Of a stretch of DNA of 64,000 nt, positions 1 through 8,040 are shown in pieces. The stretch lies in NCBI GenBank assembly GCA_965221635.1, contig OZ244902.1:2108001-2172000 (forward strand), read 5' to 3'. Source of the DNA: JAAXHB01 sp965221635. GTDB lineage: Bacteria > Actinomycetota > Acidimicrobiia > Acidimicrobiales > Aldehydirespiratoraceae. Position 1 is the first letter of the stretch. Each line of letters opens with the position of its first letter. The position numbers were made by a program, and so were the translations under genes. A model generated the notes under the pieces. The model worked only from the letters and a program-made list of their open reading frames with translations. It was not told where the DNA came from and did not search any database.

Positions 1-196
1 ACATGTCATAGTGCTTCCCGCCGGGCCAATCCAACACCTCACGATAGGCACCTGGGTACCACTGATGATCACCACTGGGAGCAGGCCCGTGATCCGCCTC
101 CACTGGCCCGGGCCACAGAGATGTCAGGGCCATCAGCGCCACACCTAACCTCAGGCCGAACCTGCGCCGCTGCTCAGGTGCCGGGGAGTGAGTCAT
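1..196 (-). CDS. Secreted Cys-rich protein, cassette copy A (N-terminal fragment, cut by window edge)
   Basis: Only the first 65 codons are in the window; the gene continues beyond base 1. The reading begins MTHSPAPEQRRR, then a hydrophobic stretch (FGLRLGVALMALT), and then PGPVEADHGPAPSGDHQWYP. It matches the start of the 550-aa protein at 2983-4635 almost residue for residue after the signal peptide. I see a Sec-type signal peptide with an Arg-rich n-region and likely cleavage near the Glu-Ala-Asp. The ATG shares its A with the TGA of the upstream gene (TGATG on the minus strand), so translation is probably coupled. Function unknown; the protein is probably exported. Confidence 0.8.
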   Translation of the reverse strand, partial: MTHSPAPEQRRRFGLRLGVALMALTSLWPGPVEADHGPAPSGDHQWYPGAYREVLDWPGGKHYDM

Positions 197-1245
197 CAGG
201 CGTCAGGTTCGTAACCGCACGGCACGACCCAGCGGGAGTTGTTCCATTCGATGCGGAAGCGTCCGTCTGGTTCACGAATCGCCCAGAATCCGTATTCCCA
301 GGAATCGCTGAGAGTTGGTGCCTCAATGCACTCGTACACGCGGTACCAGTCCCATCCCCACAAGTCCCGATCAGGTCGGGGCACGATGTCCACGATGATG
401 CCACGAATGCCCGTGGAGCCGTAGAACATATTACCCACCTCGAGCTCGATGGGGTAGGTCATCGCATCACCGGGCACGTTGTCGGGGTCGCTGTTGCGGT
501 AGGTGTAATGATCCGGATCCGGTGGCAGCGGCCAAGCCCGGGGCTCGCCCACGGGTTCGGGGATCACTGCGCGGCAGTACCAGGTTGAGTAGTCCTCGCG
601 CTGGTAGGACTCCAGCGTGCGCCCGCCGGAACAAGTGTCCTCTGGTTTTGGCGGTAACGGTTTCAACACAGGCTCAGGTTCCGGTGGTGGTGCCGGCTCG
701 GGTGCCGGTTCGGTGGTCGGCGGCGGTGGTGGCTCCGGCGTCGGTTCCAGTGTGGTTGTTGGTGGCGGCTCAGGGACCGGTGCGGGTTCGGGGGCGTCTG
801 TCGCTGCGGGTTCGGTTGGGGGTTCGTGGTCGTGGGTGGTGGCGTCGTGGAGCAGGGCGCGTTCTGCGGCTCGCTCCCGGGCTTGCTCGATAGCGGCCCG
901 GGTAGCCAGTGCTTGTTCAACTAGTTCAGAGTGACTCGGGTCTTCTGGGTCGTCTGGGAATGTGACGGTCGTGGTGGTCACGGACACTGTGGTGCTGGTG
1001 GTGGGAGCAGCGGTCGAGGTTGGCGCAGCCGGGGGTGGTTGGGTGGTATCGGTCGGCTGAACAGTCGTGCCGGGGTCGCGTGCGGGTTGTGGTGGAAGTG
1101 TGATGACCGTCGGTGGTGTGGTGGCGGTGTCGTTGCTGTTGGTGGCGATGAGCGCGACAACGATCAGCCCCGCGGCTGCGAGCGCGAGTAGGAGCCAGAT
1201 GAAGCGCCTGGTGGCCGGTTGGAGGGTGCGGTGTTTGGTGATCAT
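196..1245 (-). CDS. Membrane-tethered Pro/Thr-rich protein, cassette copy A
   Basis: A 349-aa protein with one N-terminal transmembrane segment (about residues 13-34) after a short basic tail, so probably type II with the bulk outside. A Thr/Pro-rich linker follows (35-100), then a short charged helix (EQALATRAAIEQARERAAERA, about 110-130) that could form a coiled coil. After a second Pro/Glu-rich linker comes a conserved C-terminal domain (about 205-349) with Cys pairs around DTCSGGRTLES and WYCRAVIPEP and a final VVPCGY. It is a close paralog of 4635-5690; the linkers have diverged and the C-terminal domain is nearly identical. The upstream GGAG lies 5 nt from the ATG. No family recognised. 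Confidence 0.82.
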   Translation of the reverse strand: MITKHRTLQPATRRFIWLLLALAAAGLIVVALIATNSNDTATTPPTVITLPPQPARDPGTTVQPTDTTQPPPAAPTSTAAPTTSTTVSVTTTTVTFPDDPEDPSHSELVEQALATRAAIEQARERAAERALLHDATTHDHEPPTEPAATDAPEPAPVPEPPPTTTLEPTPEPPPPPTTEPAPEPAPPPEPEPVLKPLPPKPEDTCSGGRTLESYQREDYSTWYCRAVIPEPVGEPRAWPLPPDPDHYTYRNSDPDNVPGDAMTYPIELEVGNMFYGSTGIRGIIVDIVPRPDRDLWGWDWYRVYECIEAPTLSDSWEYGFWAIREPDGRFRIEWNNSRWVVPCGYEPDA

Positions 1246-1290
1246 GGCGACTCCGAACGGTGCCGTGCAAGAACGCTACTACACCCGCCA
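1246..1290 (-). promoter_or_regulatory. Upstream region conserved between the two cassette copies
   Basis: Read on the minus strand, the 45 bases before the ATG (GGAGTCGCC-ATG preceded by GCACGGCACCGTTC and a TAGCGT hexamer) are nearly identical to 5691-5735. Conservation outside the coding sequence together with a TANNNT hexamer about 27 nt before the start suggests a shared promoter and ribosome-binding site. The promoter role is inferred. Confidence 0.45.
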
Positions 1291-1396
1291 GGTGGTGTAG
1301 GGGTGCTGTGCCTTACGCGCGTGAGCGTGGATGACAGACGAACTGTGTGGTTCTCGCCGAGGCGGTGTTGGCCCGGGGGCCCGTCGTGTGGATCGG

Positions 1397-1981
1397 TTAT
1401 AGGCCCAATCCGGGGTCTTCGGCGAGTTCGGTGACACGGTGTTTTGATTTCAGTGCTTCCTTGACCATGGCCGACAAGTCGATCGCATCGCGGATCAGTT
1501 CTTTTCGGACGCTGGTGCGTAGCCCTGTGCGTTTGTTTGAGTGGGCGCTTGCTGCTAAGCCTGCGGGGCCGCGCAAGTCCCTAACCCTCCAAATCCTCTC
1601 ATCGCACAACAACTCTGGGTCGCCGGTCCACAACTCTGCGCCATCACGCATGGCCGTGGCCACCGCGACGCTGTCGGCTGTCGACATCCAATACGCAGAA
1701 CTGAGTATCAACACCGCTTCCCAAATGTCAGCATCAGGCTGGACCACATCGACCGACTCTGCCCACAATGCCCGAAGCCTGTGACGCGCCTGCAATCCAG
1801 CTCTGCGCACCATCTTCCTTCCCACCTCCATAGCATTCGTAGCACTGATGGCTGGCCGCGGGCCCTGATCTCGGGAAAGCAACGCCCCAACCATCGAATG
1901 TGCCGGTTCTTTCCCATCGAGGTACTCAATGATCGCCCAGGAGTCCAACACCACCCCTGGCTCATGATCACCGATAGACAT
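1397..1981 (-). CDS. PIN-domain protein, VapC-like (second of a tandem pair)
   Basis: A 194-aa PIN-domain ribonuclease-like protein. The acidic residues expected of a PIN site are visible: Asp in VVLDSWAIIEYL, Glu in ATNAMEV, Asp in TADSVAV and Asp in LWTGDPELL. VapC-type toxins cleave RNA. The ATG at 1981 was chosen over an upstream in-frame start because it begins just before the PIN fold, has AAGG upstream and lies 10 nt after the stop of the preceding PIN gene. It has a C-terminal extension of about 50 residues after RDLRGPAG, longer than usual for VapC, which is shared with its neighbour. The pair looks like an ancient local duplication. Confidence 0.75.
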   Translation of the reverse strand: MSIGDHEPGVVLDSWAIIEYLDGKEPAHSMVGALLSRDQGPRPAISATNAMEVGRKMVRRAGLQARHRLRALWAESVDVVQPDADIWEAVLILSSAYWMSTADSVAVATAMRDGAELWTGDPELLCDERIWRVRDLRGPAGLAASAHSNKRTGLRTSVRKELIRDAIDLSAMVKEALKSKHRVTELAEDPGLGL

Positions 1982-1991
1982 GATCGGAACC

Positions 1992-2522
1992 TTAGTGTAA
2001 CGCCTGTCTGACCATGACTGACAAGTCAAGACCATCCCGCTCGAGTTGCTGTCTCGCACTTCGGCGTAGCCCTACCGGCCCGGCAGCGCCGGTGCTGGTT
2101 GTTTCCCCAGCGGGGCCGCGCAGATCACGAACCCTCCAGATCCGATCGTCGCAGAGCAACTTCGGGTCGCCGGTCCACAACTCCGCATCGTGACGCAGCG
2201 CAGTAACCACCGCCATGCTTTCGGCCATCGACATCCAATACGCAGCCATTACCATTACCATCGCATCCGAAACACTGGCATCAAGCTCGATGACTTGCAC
2301 AAACTCGCGCAACGGTGCATGGAACTTCCTGGCCAATTGTAGCCCGACCTCAGGCACCACCGAAGTGAATATCTCCATGTGGGCCATCACACTCATCGCA
2401 GGCAGAGGCACCGCGCGCGACGAAACCAGAGCCTCAACGGCAGAACGAGCCGGTTCCTGGCCCTGGTAGTACGCCACGATCGCCCAGGCGTCCAAAACGA
2501 CCGTGGGCCGGTCATCACTCAT
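1992..2522 (-). CDS. PIN-domain protein, VapC-like (first of a tandem pair)
   Basis: A 176-aa PIN-domain protein homologous to its downstream neighbour (shared LWTGDP-LLCD-RIWRVRDLRGPAG). Likely catalytic acids are Asp in VVLDAWAIVAYY, Glu in AHMEIF and Asp in LWTGDP; the third position reads Glu (MAESMAV) where the neighbour has Asp. The chosen ATG (MSDDRPT) overlaps the end of the upstream small gene by 8 nt (ATGAGTGA), as expected for an antitoxin-toxin operon. The C-terminal tail has Arg/Leu-rich helices (SARQQLERDGLDLSVMVRQAL). A start two codons upstream is possible. Confidence 0.75.
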   Translation of the reverse strand: MSDDRPTVVLDAWAIVAYYQGQEPARSAVEALVSSRAVPLPAMSVMAHMEIFTSVVPEVGLQLARKFHAPLREFVQVIELDASVSDAMVMVMAAYWMSMAESMAVVTALRHDAELWTGDPKLLCDDRIWRVRDLRGPAGETTSTGAAGPVGLRRSARQQLERDGLDLSVMVRQALH

Positions 2523-2754
2523 CCCCATGCTCCGACTCCTCTTTGCGCTCGGGGTTGCCATCATCGCTTTGTGTACCCGCAGGCTCTTCTAGCGCTTCGT
2601 CGTACTCCATGTCCTCGCGGCGCCGTCGTTCCAGCTCACCCAACACATCAGTACCCGCGAGAACCCCACCAGCCTCAAGAAACCACTCCCGGGCCTCCTC
2701 GACGGTCACGAACTCCGCCCGTTGCAATCGCCCAAGACGCTCAGCGTCATCCAT
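2515..2754 (-). CDS. Small acidic protein, candidate antitoxin
   Basis: A 79-aa protein, very rich in Glu/Asp/Arg, with no signal peptide. The ATG at 2754 is preceded by GGGAGGA at a spacing of 6 nt, which is far better than any upstream start. It has a predicted helical region (AERLGRLQRAEFVTVEEAREWFLEAGG) and a disordered acidic tail. Its place directly upstream of, and overlapping, a PIN toxin gene is the classic antitoxin position, but I do not recognise an AbrB, Phd or RHH fold in it. The antitoxin role therefore rests on context alone. Confidence 0.55.
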   Translation of the reverse strand: MDDAERLGRLQRAEFVTVEEAREWFLEAGGVLAGTDVLGELERRRREDMEYDEALEEPAGTQSDDGNPERKEESEHGDE

Positions 2755-2982
2755 CGGCCGTCCTCCCGTGTAGGGGCACCTCGGAGGTGTCGCAGCCGCC
2801 TTGGCGCCGTCGTTGATCTTTTGCACGGTAGCACGACCCAGCCAACCGGTGCCGGGCGACCTGGGCCATCAAGGCTCCAGTGCCGCTGGTAGCCGCGTCA
2901 GGGCTGACAGGGAGGCACCAACAAGCCGCTCCCGGGCCGTGGCTACCGGTTGTGTAGTGATCGTCGCCTTGCGAGGTGTGGG

Positions 2983-4635
2983 TTAGGGGGTGTAGGAGGT
3001 GTTTACGAGGATGTTGGTGGTGTTCCAGGGGCCGGCAACGGTGCGGTTGTTGAGTTTGGTGGTTGCGATGGTGCGTGCTGAGATGGTGAGGGTTTGGTCT
3101 ACGGCGTCGCTGTCTACGATTTGGTAGCTACACCATCCTCCACCGGTGAGACAGCTGTCTTTGTTCTCTACGAAGCGAACCCACTGGTTGAAGTGGGGTT
3201 GTGGTGTGAATGCCCATTGCCAACGCGTGACGTGATGACCGGCGCATTCGATGATGCGTGGCCGTTCTGGGATGCGGTCACCGGTTCGGGTGTCGATCAG
3301 GTACATGGTGGACGCGCGGGTGGCGTCGATCACCTGCGTGAGCCCAACAGAATCCTTCGCAGCGCCCGCCACTGATCCTGCCATGACGTGAACATGGTCG
3401 GCGTGCACCGCTAGCGCGGCGGCGCAACTGAGGCCACAGGTGATGGTGACGGGTTCGCTCGGGGCGTGCCGCTCCGCGCTCACGGTGATCTGCACCGCGC
3501 GGGGATTGGTACCGAAGTGGGCGTCTAGTTGGGGCGTGTCGAAACTGATTTGCGCTGTCGGGCCGGTGATGGTGACGCCGGTGGTGTTGTCGAGGTCTGG
3601 GTGGTTTGGCACGTACTGGTAGGTGAGGGTCCACGTGTCGGTAGCAGTGTCGGCCCAGTCCACGGTTGCTGCGTCTCCGTGTCCTTGGAACCCGTCAGCA
3701 CCACAACGAACATCGGGCGGGGTGGCGGGGTCGCACACGAAGTAGTGCCACAGGTGCAAATCACGGTCGCCTTCGGCGTGAACCTGATACGCCGCGCCGT
3801 TGGGCCACTCACATTCCGCTGGTCTGCAATGAGCATGCCACAACACCCCAGTGTCACTGTCAGCGTCGGGGTGGTCGTGCTGGTAACACGGCTGCTGCTC
3901 GGGGGGTGCGGTTTCGTTGACCCACAGGCCACAATGATCGGCGTCAAAGAACGTCACCCTCTCAGATTGGGGGCCCACACCGTCACGGTCACACCACGTC
4001 CTGCGCAAAATCACACACCCCCCGGACGGTTCGTCAGCCCACGGGGAGCACTTGTGATCCGCAGGCCGGTTCACATGCCCTGGTGGTGCGCCCAAGGCTG
4101 TCCAGTGAATCCAACAATCAAAATGCCCCCGAACCGCAGCGACACGCTCAGGCGCCAAAGGCGGCGGATCGTTCACACAATTGTTGTAGTCGTACAAACC
4201 CTCACCAACCCGATTCGCCGGGCCCACCAAATGCGTCCACCCGCCGGTCTTCGCGTGAACCCCGAAACAATCCCCGTACTCACCCGCCGGGCACTGATCC
4301 GCGTCACCACCCAAATCAGCCAAACAATGCCCCAACCCCGAACGCGCACCCCCAGGAATCGTACACCACAACACCCAAACATGACCCTGCACACGCAAAT
4401 CAGGCCATTCGAGGCACCCGATGTTCCGGTCGCAGCGCCACATGTCGAAGTGCTTCCCTCCGGGCCAATCCAACACCTCACGATGAACACCGGGGTACCA
4501 CTGATGATCGCCACTCGGCGCAGGCCCGTGATCCGCCCCGACGGGCCCTGGCCAGCCAGCTGTCAGAGCCATCAGCGCCACGCCGAGCCACCCCAGGAAC
4601 TGGTGCCGTCGGCAGTGTGACTGTTTTTGGGTCAT
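2983..4635 (-). CDS. Secreted Cys/Trp-rich protein, cassette copy B
   Basis: A 550-aa exported protein. The N-terminus has a Sec signal peptide (basic MTQKQSHCRRHQ, hydrophobic LGWLGVALMALTAGW, likely cleavage around PVGA-DHG). The mature part up to about residue 320 is unusually rich in Cys, Trp and His (for example MWRCDRNIGCLEW, DQCPAGEYGDCFG), suggesting disulfides. The C-terminal third (about 325-550) has beta-rich, Thr/Val-heavy segments with further Cys (TITCGLSC, DSCLTGGGWCSY). Its start shares a base with the stop of the gene at 4635-5690. It is paralogous to the fragment at 1-196. No enzyme motif recognised; a surface or extracellular role is inferred. Confidence 0.8.
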   Translation of the reverse strand: MTQKQSHCRRHQFLGWLGVALMALTAGWPGPVGADHGPAPSGDHQWYPGVHREVLDWPGGKHFDMWRCDRNIGCLEWPDLRVQGHVWVLWCTIPGGARSGLGHCLADLGGDADQCPAGEYGDCFGVHAKTGGWTHLVGPANRVGEGLYDYNNCVNDPPPLAPERVAAVRGHFDCWIHWTALGAPPGHVNRPADHKCSPWADEPSGGCVILRRTWCDRDGVGPQSERVTFFDADHCGLWVNETAPPEQQPCYQHDHPDADSDTGVLWHAHCRPAECEWPNGAAYQVHAEGDRDLHLWHYFVCDPATPPDVRCGADGFQGHGDAATVDWADTATDTWTLTYQYVPNHPDLDNTTGVTITGPTAQISFDTPQLDAHFGTNPRAVQITVSAERHAPSEPVTITCGLSCAAALAVHADHVHVMAGSVAGAAKDSVGLTQVIDATRASTMYLIDTRTGDRIPERPRIIECAGHHVTRWQWAFTPQPHFNQWVRFVENKDSCLTGGGWCSYQIVDSDAVDQTLTISARTIATTKLNNRTVAGPWNTTNILVNTSYTP

Positions 4636-5690
4636 CAGGCGTCAGGGACGTAACCGCAGGGCACCACCGGTCGCAGGTTGTCCCATTCCATGCGGAAGCG
4701 TCCATCGGGTTCACGAATCGCCCAAACTCCGTACTCCCAGGAATCGCTCAGGGTCGGAGCCTCTCCACACAAGTAGACCCGGTGCCAGTCCCAACTCCAC
4801 AGGTTGTAGTCGGGGCGGGGCACGATATCCACGATGATGCCTCGCAGGCCCGAGGAGCCGTAGAAGGTATTGCCCACTTCGAGTTCGATCGGGTAGGTCA
4901 TTGCGTCGCCGACCACGTTGTCCGGGTCGCTGTTGCGGTACGTGTAATGATCCGGATCCGGTGGCAACGGCCAAGCTCGGGGCTCACCGACGGGTTCAGG
5001 GATCACTGCCCGGCAGTACCAGGTGGAGTAGTCCTCGCGCTGGTAGGACTCCAACGTGCGCCCCCCGGAACAAGTGTCCTCCGGCTCGGGCGGTAACGGC
5101 TTCAACACCGGCTCAGGCTCCGGTAGGGGCGCGGTGGTCGTTGGTGATGGCTCCGGTGATGGTGCAGGTTCGGTTGTGGATGGCGGTGGTGGCTCCGGCG
5201 TCGGCCCGGATGTGGTTGGTGACGGATCGGGCACCGGCTCGGGTGCGGAGGCGTCTGTCGCTGAGGGTTCGTGGTCGTGTGTGGTGTCGTCGTGGAGCAG
5301 GGCTCGTTCAGCTGCTCGCTCCCGGGCCTGTTCGATAGCGGCCCGGGTAGCCAAGGCTTGTTCAACCAGATCAGAGGTGCTCGGGTCGTCCTGATCGTCG
5401 GGAGCTGTGACGGTCGTGGTGGTCACGGTCACTGTGGTGCTGGTGGTGGGAGCCGCGGAAGTGGTTGGTGCAGCCGGCGGTGATTGGGTGGTATCGGTGG
5501 GCTTAGAGTCGGTGCCGGGGTCGCTCGCAGGTTGTGGCGGGAGTGTGATGACCGTCGGAGGTGAGGTGGCGTTGTCGCTGCTGTTGGTGGCGATGAGCGC
5601 GACAACGATCAAGCCCGTGACGACCAGCGCTACCAGGAGCCAGATGACGCGTTTGGTGGCCGGTTGGAGGGTGCGGTGTTTGGTGATCAT
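4635..5690 (-). CDS. Membrane-tethered Pro/Thr-rich protein, cassette copy B
   Basis: A 351-aa paralog of 196-1245: basic N-terminus, one transmembrane helix (about 13-34), Thr/Pro/Val linker with VTVTTTTV, short charged helix (ALATRAAIEQARERAAERAL), long Pro/Glu/Ser linker, and a C-terminal domain starting near EDTCSGGRTLES and ending VVPCGYVPDA. The two linkers differ in length and sequence between copies while both ends are conserved. This fits a tether that holds a folded extracytoplasmic domain away from the membrane. TGATG couples it to the secreted partner downstream. Function unknown. Confidence 0.82.
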   Translation of the reverse strand: MITKHRTLQPATKRVIWLLVALVVTGLIVVALIATNSSDNATSPPTVITLPPQPASDPGTDSKPTDTTQSPPAAPTTSAAPTTSTTVTVTTTTVTAPDDQDDPSTSDLVEQALATRAAIEQARERAAERALLHDDTTHDHEPSATDASAPEPVPDPSPTTSGPTPEPPPPSTTEPAPSPEPSPTTTAPLPEPEPVLKPLPPEPEDTCSGGRTLESYQREDYSTWYCRAVIPEPVGEPRAWPLPPDPDHYTYRNSDPDNVVGDAMTYPIELEVGNTFYGSSGLRGIIVDIVPRPDYNLWSWDWHRVYLCGEAPTLSDSWEYGVWAIREPDGRFRMEWDNLRPVVPCGYVPDA

Positions 5691-6026
5691 GGCGACTCCG
5701 AATGGTGCCGTGCGAGAACGGTACTACACCCCCTAGAACGTGCCGCTACCTTGACCCGCATGCGGTGAGGGTGTCTGGCCGGCGTTGACCGGGGATTAAC
5801 AGCCGGGTGGCGGGCTTGAGGATCGCACGGAACGCGCCTGGAGATCCCGCTTTCCGGAGGTTGTTTCGGCGCGTTTTTGCAGGCGCCGTTTGCCCATCTA
5901 ACCGATGCGCGATTTGTTCACAGGTGCTTTGGAACTGAGCGGAGTGCGGGGTAGGCGGGGTGCCACGCGGCTTTGGTCGCTGCGGACCGACCGCAGGCCC
6001 CGCATGTGGGCGTCCGGCTGGTGGGG
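5691..6026. other. Intergenic stretch (336 nt) with conserved promoter-like region and a small hairpin
   Basis: No convincing gene. The first 45 bases copy the upstream region of the other cassette (minus-strand GGAGTCGCC-ATG; a TACCGT hexamer at 5718-5723 as possible -10). At 5980-5996 a 6-bp stem (CTGCGG / CCGCAG, 5-nt loop) lies just beyond the 3' end of the prenyltransferase-like gene. It could be a weak terminator, but no U-tract follows. The rest shows nothing recognisable. Confidence 0.4.
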
Positions 6027-7199
6027 TTAGTTCGGTGGGGAGTGGGTGGTGGTGAACAGGGTTGCTGTGGGGCTGCCGGTCCTGCAGGCGTCGGCGGCCA
6101 GCAGCACCGCCGCGGCGGAATAGGTGCTGCGCTCGCCGTCGGGGAACGTCACCTGCTGGGGGTACACCACACCTGTGTAGTAGCGACCGTCTTCGCAGCG
6201 CAGGGCTCTGGTGCATTCCAGCAGGCGTCTTGCCGTGGTGGTGTCGCCGGCGGCCAGGTGCGCCATGGCGCATTCGCTGGTTTCGGCGGTGGTCACCCAG
6301 TCCTTGTCGCTCACGCAGCGCACGCCGCGTCCTTCGATCACGAACCAGTCGCGGCGCTGAGCCAGCATTCGGGTGGCCTGGGTTCCCCGAACCACACCGG
6401 CCAGCACCGGGTAGTACCAGTCCATCGCCCAGCGATCCTTCGGAGCGAACGCGTCGCGCCGGTCACGGATCGTGCGGACAAGACGATCAAGTGCCTCCTG
6501 CCACGCGGGGCGCTCCCGGCCGAGGGCGGTGGCAAGGTTCAGGCCGCAGCGGAGGCTCATGCTGATCGACGACGACCCCGTGAGTAGCGCATAGGGCCAC
6601 GGCGTGCCGTCGGCGTGACGGGCCCACAAAATCTCACCCCGTGGGGTTTGCAAGCCCAACACGAACTCCAGCGCCTCGCACACCACTGGCCACATCTGCT
6701 CGGCGAAGCCCCTGTCCTGGTGGCACAACCAGTGATGCCACACTCCGGTGGCCACGTAGGCGATCACGTTGGCGTCGAGCTTGTCCTGTGACACTCCGCC
6801 GGTGGTGTAGTACTGATGCCACGAACCGTCGGGGCGTTGCGTGTCGGCGAGCCACTGATAGGCCGCCTCCGCCTCGGCGCGTCGCCCCGCCGCGGCCAGG
6901 GCCATGGCTGCCTCGGTGTGGTTCCAAGGGTCGCAATGGCCGCCCTCGAACCAGGGAATCATCCCGTTGGCGAGCTGACACGCCGCTATCGAATCGGCGG
7001 TGCGCTGCGCCTCAGCCGCGCTAATCACCCCTTCGAGCTCACAAGGCGCCGCCGCGGCCGTAACGGGCGCTTCGCCATTGCGCGAACCTTGCGCGGCACC
7101 CGCGGCAGGAGTGTCGCCTCCCGCAGGGAGCACACCCGAAGCGGCGCCCGGGCCGTCGCCGGGGTTCACCGCCGCGTCGGAGCGCATCTCGGGCGCCAC
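6027..7199 (-). CDS. Prenyltransferase-like (alpha/alpha)-barrel protein
   Basis: About 390 aa. After a low-complexity Ala/Gly-rich leader (about 1-50), the protein has repeated helical pairs with aromatic motifs of the terpene cyclase/prenyltransferase or glycosidase-like alpha-barrel type (NGMIPWFEGGHCDPWNH, RPDGSWHQYY, DANVIAYVATG). Related genes are routinely named prenyltransferase, but the enzymatic activity of this group is not established to my knowledge. It is the last gene of a run with a methyltransferase and a GT4 glycosyltransferase; its GTG start abuts the stop of the methyltransferase gene. An ATG four codons later (7187) with AGGTGG upstream is an equally good start. Probably acts in envelope or lipid-linked glycan metabolism (inference). 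Confidence 0.65.
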   Translation of the reverse strand: MAPEMRSDAAVNPGDGPGAASGVLPAGGDTPAAGAAQGSRNGEAPVTAAAAPCELEGVISAAEAQRTADSIAACQLANGMIPWFEGGHCDPWNHTEAAMALAAAGRRAEAEAAYQWLADTQRPDGSWHQYYTTGGVSQDKLDANVIAYVATGVWHHWLCHQDRGFAEQMWPVVCEALEFVLGLQTPRGEILWARHADGTPWPYALLTGSSSISMSLRCGLNLATALGRERPAWQEALDRLVRTIRDRRDAFAPKDRWAMDWYYPVLAGVVRGTQATRMLAQRRDWFVIEGRGVRCVSDKDWVTTAETSECAMAHLAAGDTTTARRLLECTRALRCEDGRYYTGVVYPQQVTFPDGERSTYSAAAVLLAADACRTGSPTATLFTTTHSPPN

Positions 7200-8024
7200 C
7201 TAGGCGCTCCTCGGCGCGACGGCTGCGGGTTCACCGTCAACGGTTCGTGGATCGGAGAATGACGACTCGGCCCGTTGCGCAGCGACGCCCGTGCCGGCAT
7301 CGGTGGGCTTGTCGGCGTACATCACGAGACTCTTGCCCAGCACCGGATTGAGCGCCCGCTCCGCGGTGACCGTCACCCACGGACGCTTCATGATGTCCCA
7401 CTCCAGCAGGCGGTGATAGGCCCGCACGCAGCGATTCTCGTTCACGTCACGATTCGGCCCCGTGGCGCAGCGCAACCACCAGTACGGGGAATGCAAGGCG
7501 TGCGCCCGGTGCCACCCCACCGGGACGAAACCAACCTCACGCAGGCAAGCCTCCATCTGGCGGCGGCGGTAAATCCGCACGTGACCGCCCACCGCGGCCG
7601 GTGCGTGATAATCGCTGGACAGCCGCCAGCACACCTTCTCGGGAAACCACGACGGCACCGTCACCGCCAGCCGACCACCAGGTCGCAGAACCCGCCAAAG
7701 CTCGCAGAACGCGGCGGTGTCGTCGTGGACGTGTTCGAGCACCTCCGAGGCGATCACCCGATCAAAGGCGCCGTCATCGAAAGGCAGACGCACAGCGTCG
7801 CCCTGAACGGCCGCCACCATCACCGCAGGATCTGTTTCGCCGCCGGTCACCAGAGCCCACGCCAACGCCAGCACCCCGTCGAGTTCGGCGCGGCCAAGGT
7901 CGCAGGCCACCACCTGAGCCCCACGCAGGAGCGCCTCATGGGAGTGCCTTCCAAAACCGCACCCCAAGTCCAACAGCCGGTGACCAGGAGCCACGTCGAG
8001 GCGTTGATAGTCGACGGTGAGCAT
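7200..8024 (-). CDS. Class I SAM-dependent methyltransferase
   Basis: A 274-aa protein. Motif I is clear (HRLLDLGCGFGRHSHEAL, about residues 16-33), followed by the acidic end of strand 2 (VVACDLG) and motif IV-like SEVLEHVHDDTAAF. The C-terminal RVLRPGGRLAVTVPSW is typical of the Methyltransf_11 type. The ATG at 8024 fits GGAG with a 6-nt spacing better than the GTG one codon earlier. It lies 16 nt downstream of the GT4 gene and abuts the prenyltransferase-like gene, so these are probably one transcript. Substrate unknown; a lipid or glycan intermediate would suit the neighbours. Confidence 0.85.
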   Translation of the reverse strand: MLTVDYQRLDVAPGHRLLDLGCGFGRHSHEALLRGAQVVACDLGRAELDGVLALAWALVTGGETDPAVMVAAVQGDAVRLPFDDGAFDRVIASEVLEHVHDDTAAFCELWRVLRPGGRLAVTVPSWFPEKVCWRLSSDYHAPAAVGGHVRIYRRRQMEACLREVGFVPVGWHRAHALHSPYWWLRCATGPNRDVNENRCVRAYHRLLEWDIMKRPWVTVTAERALNPVLGKSLVMYADKPTDAGTGVAAQRAESSFSDPRTVDGEPAAVAPRSA

Positions 8025-8040
8025 CACCCACTCCGGCCCA

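Noticed and set aside
3529..4620. 363-codon plus-strand frame opposite the secreted Cys-rich gene
   Set aside because: The minus-strand frame has a signal peptide, Cys pattern and a paralog at 1-196; the plus frame is low-complexity Arg/Pro/His.
6027..7199. Firm naming as a prenyltransferase or squalene cyclase
   Set aside because: No DxDD or clear prenyl-diphosphate motif was seen; only the alpha-barrel repeat pattern supports the name.
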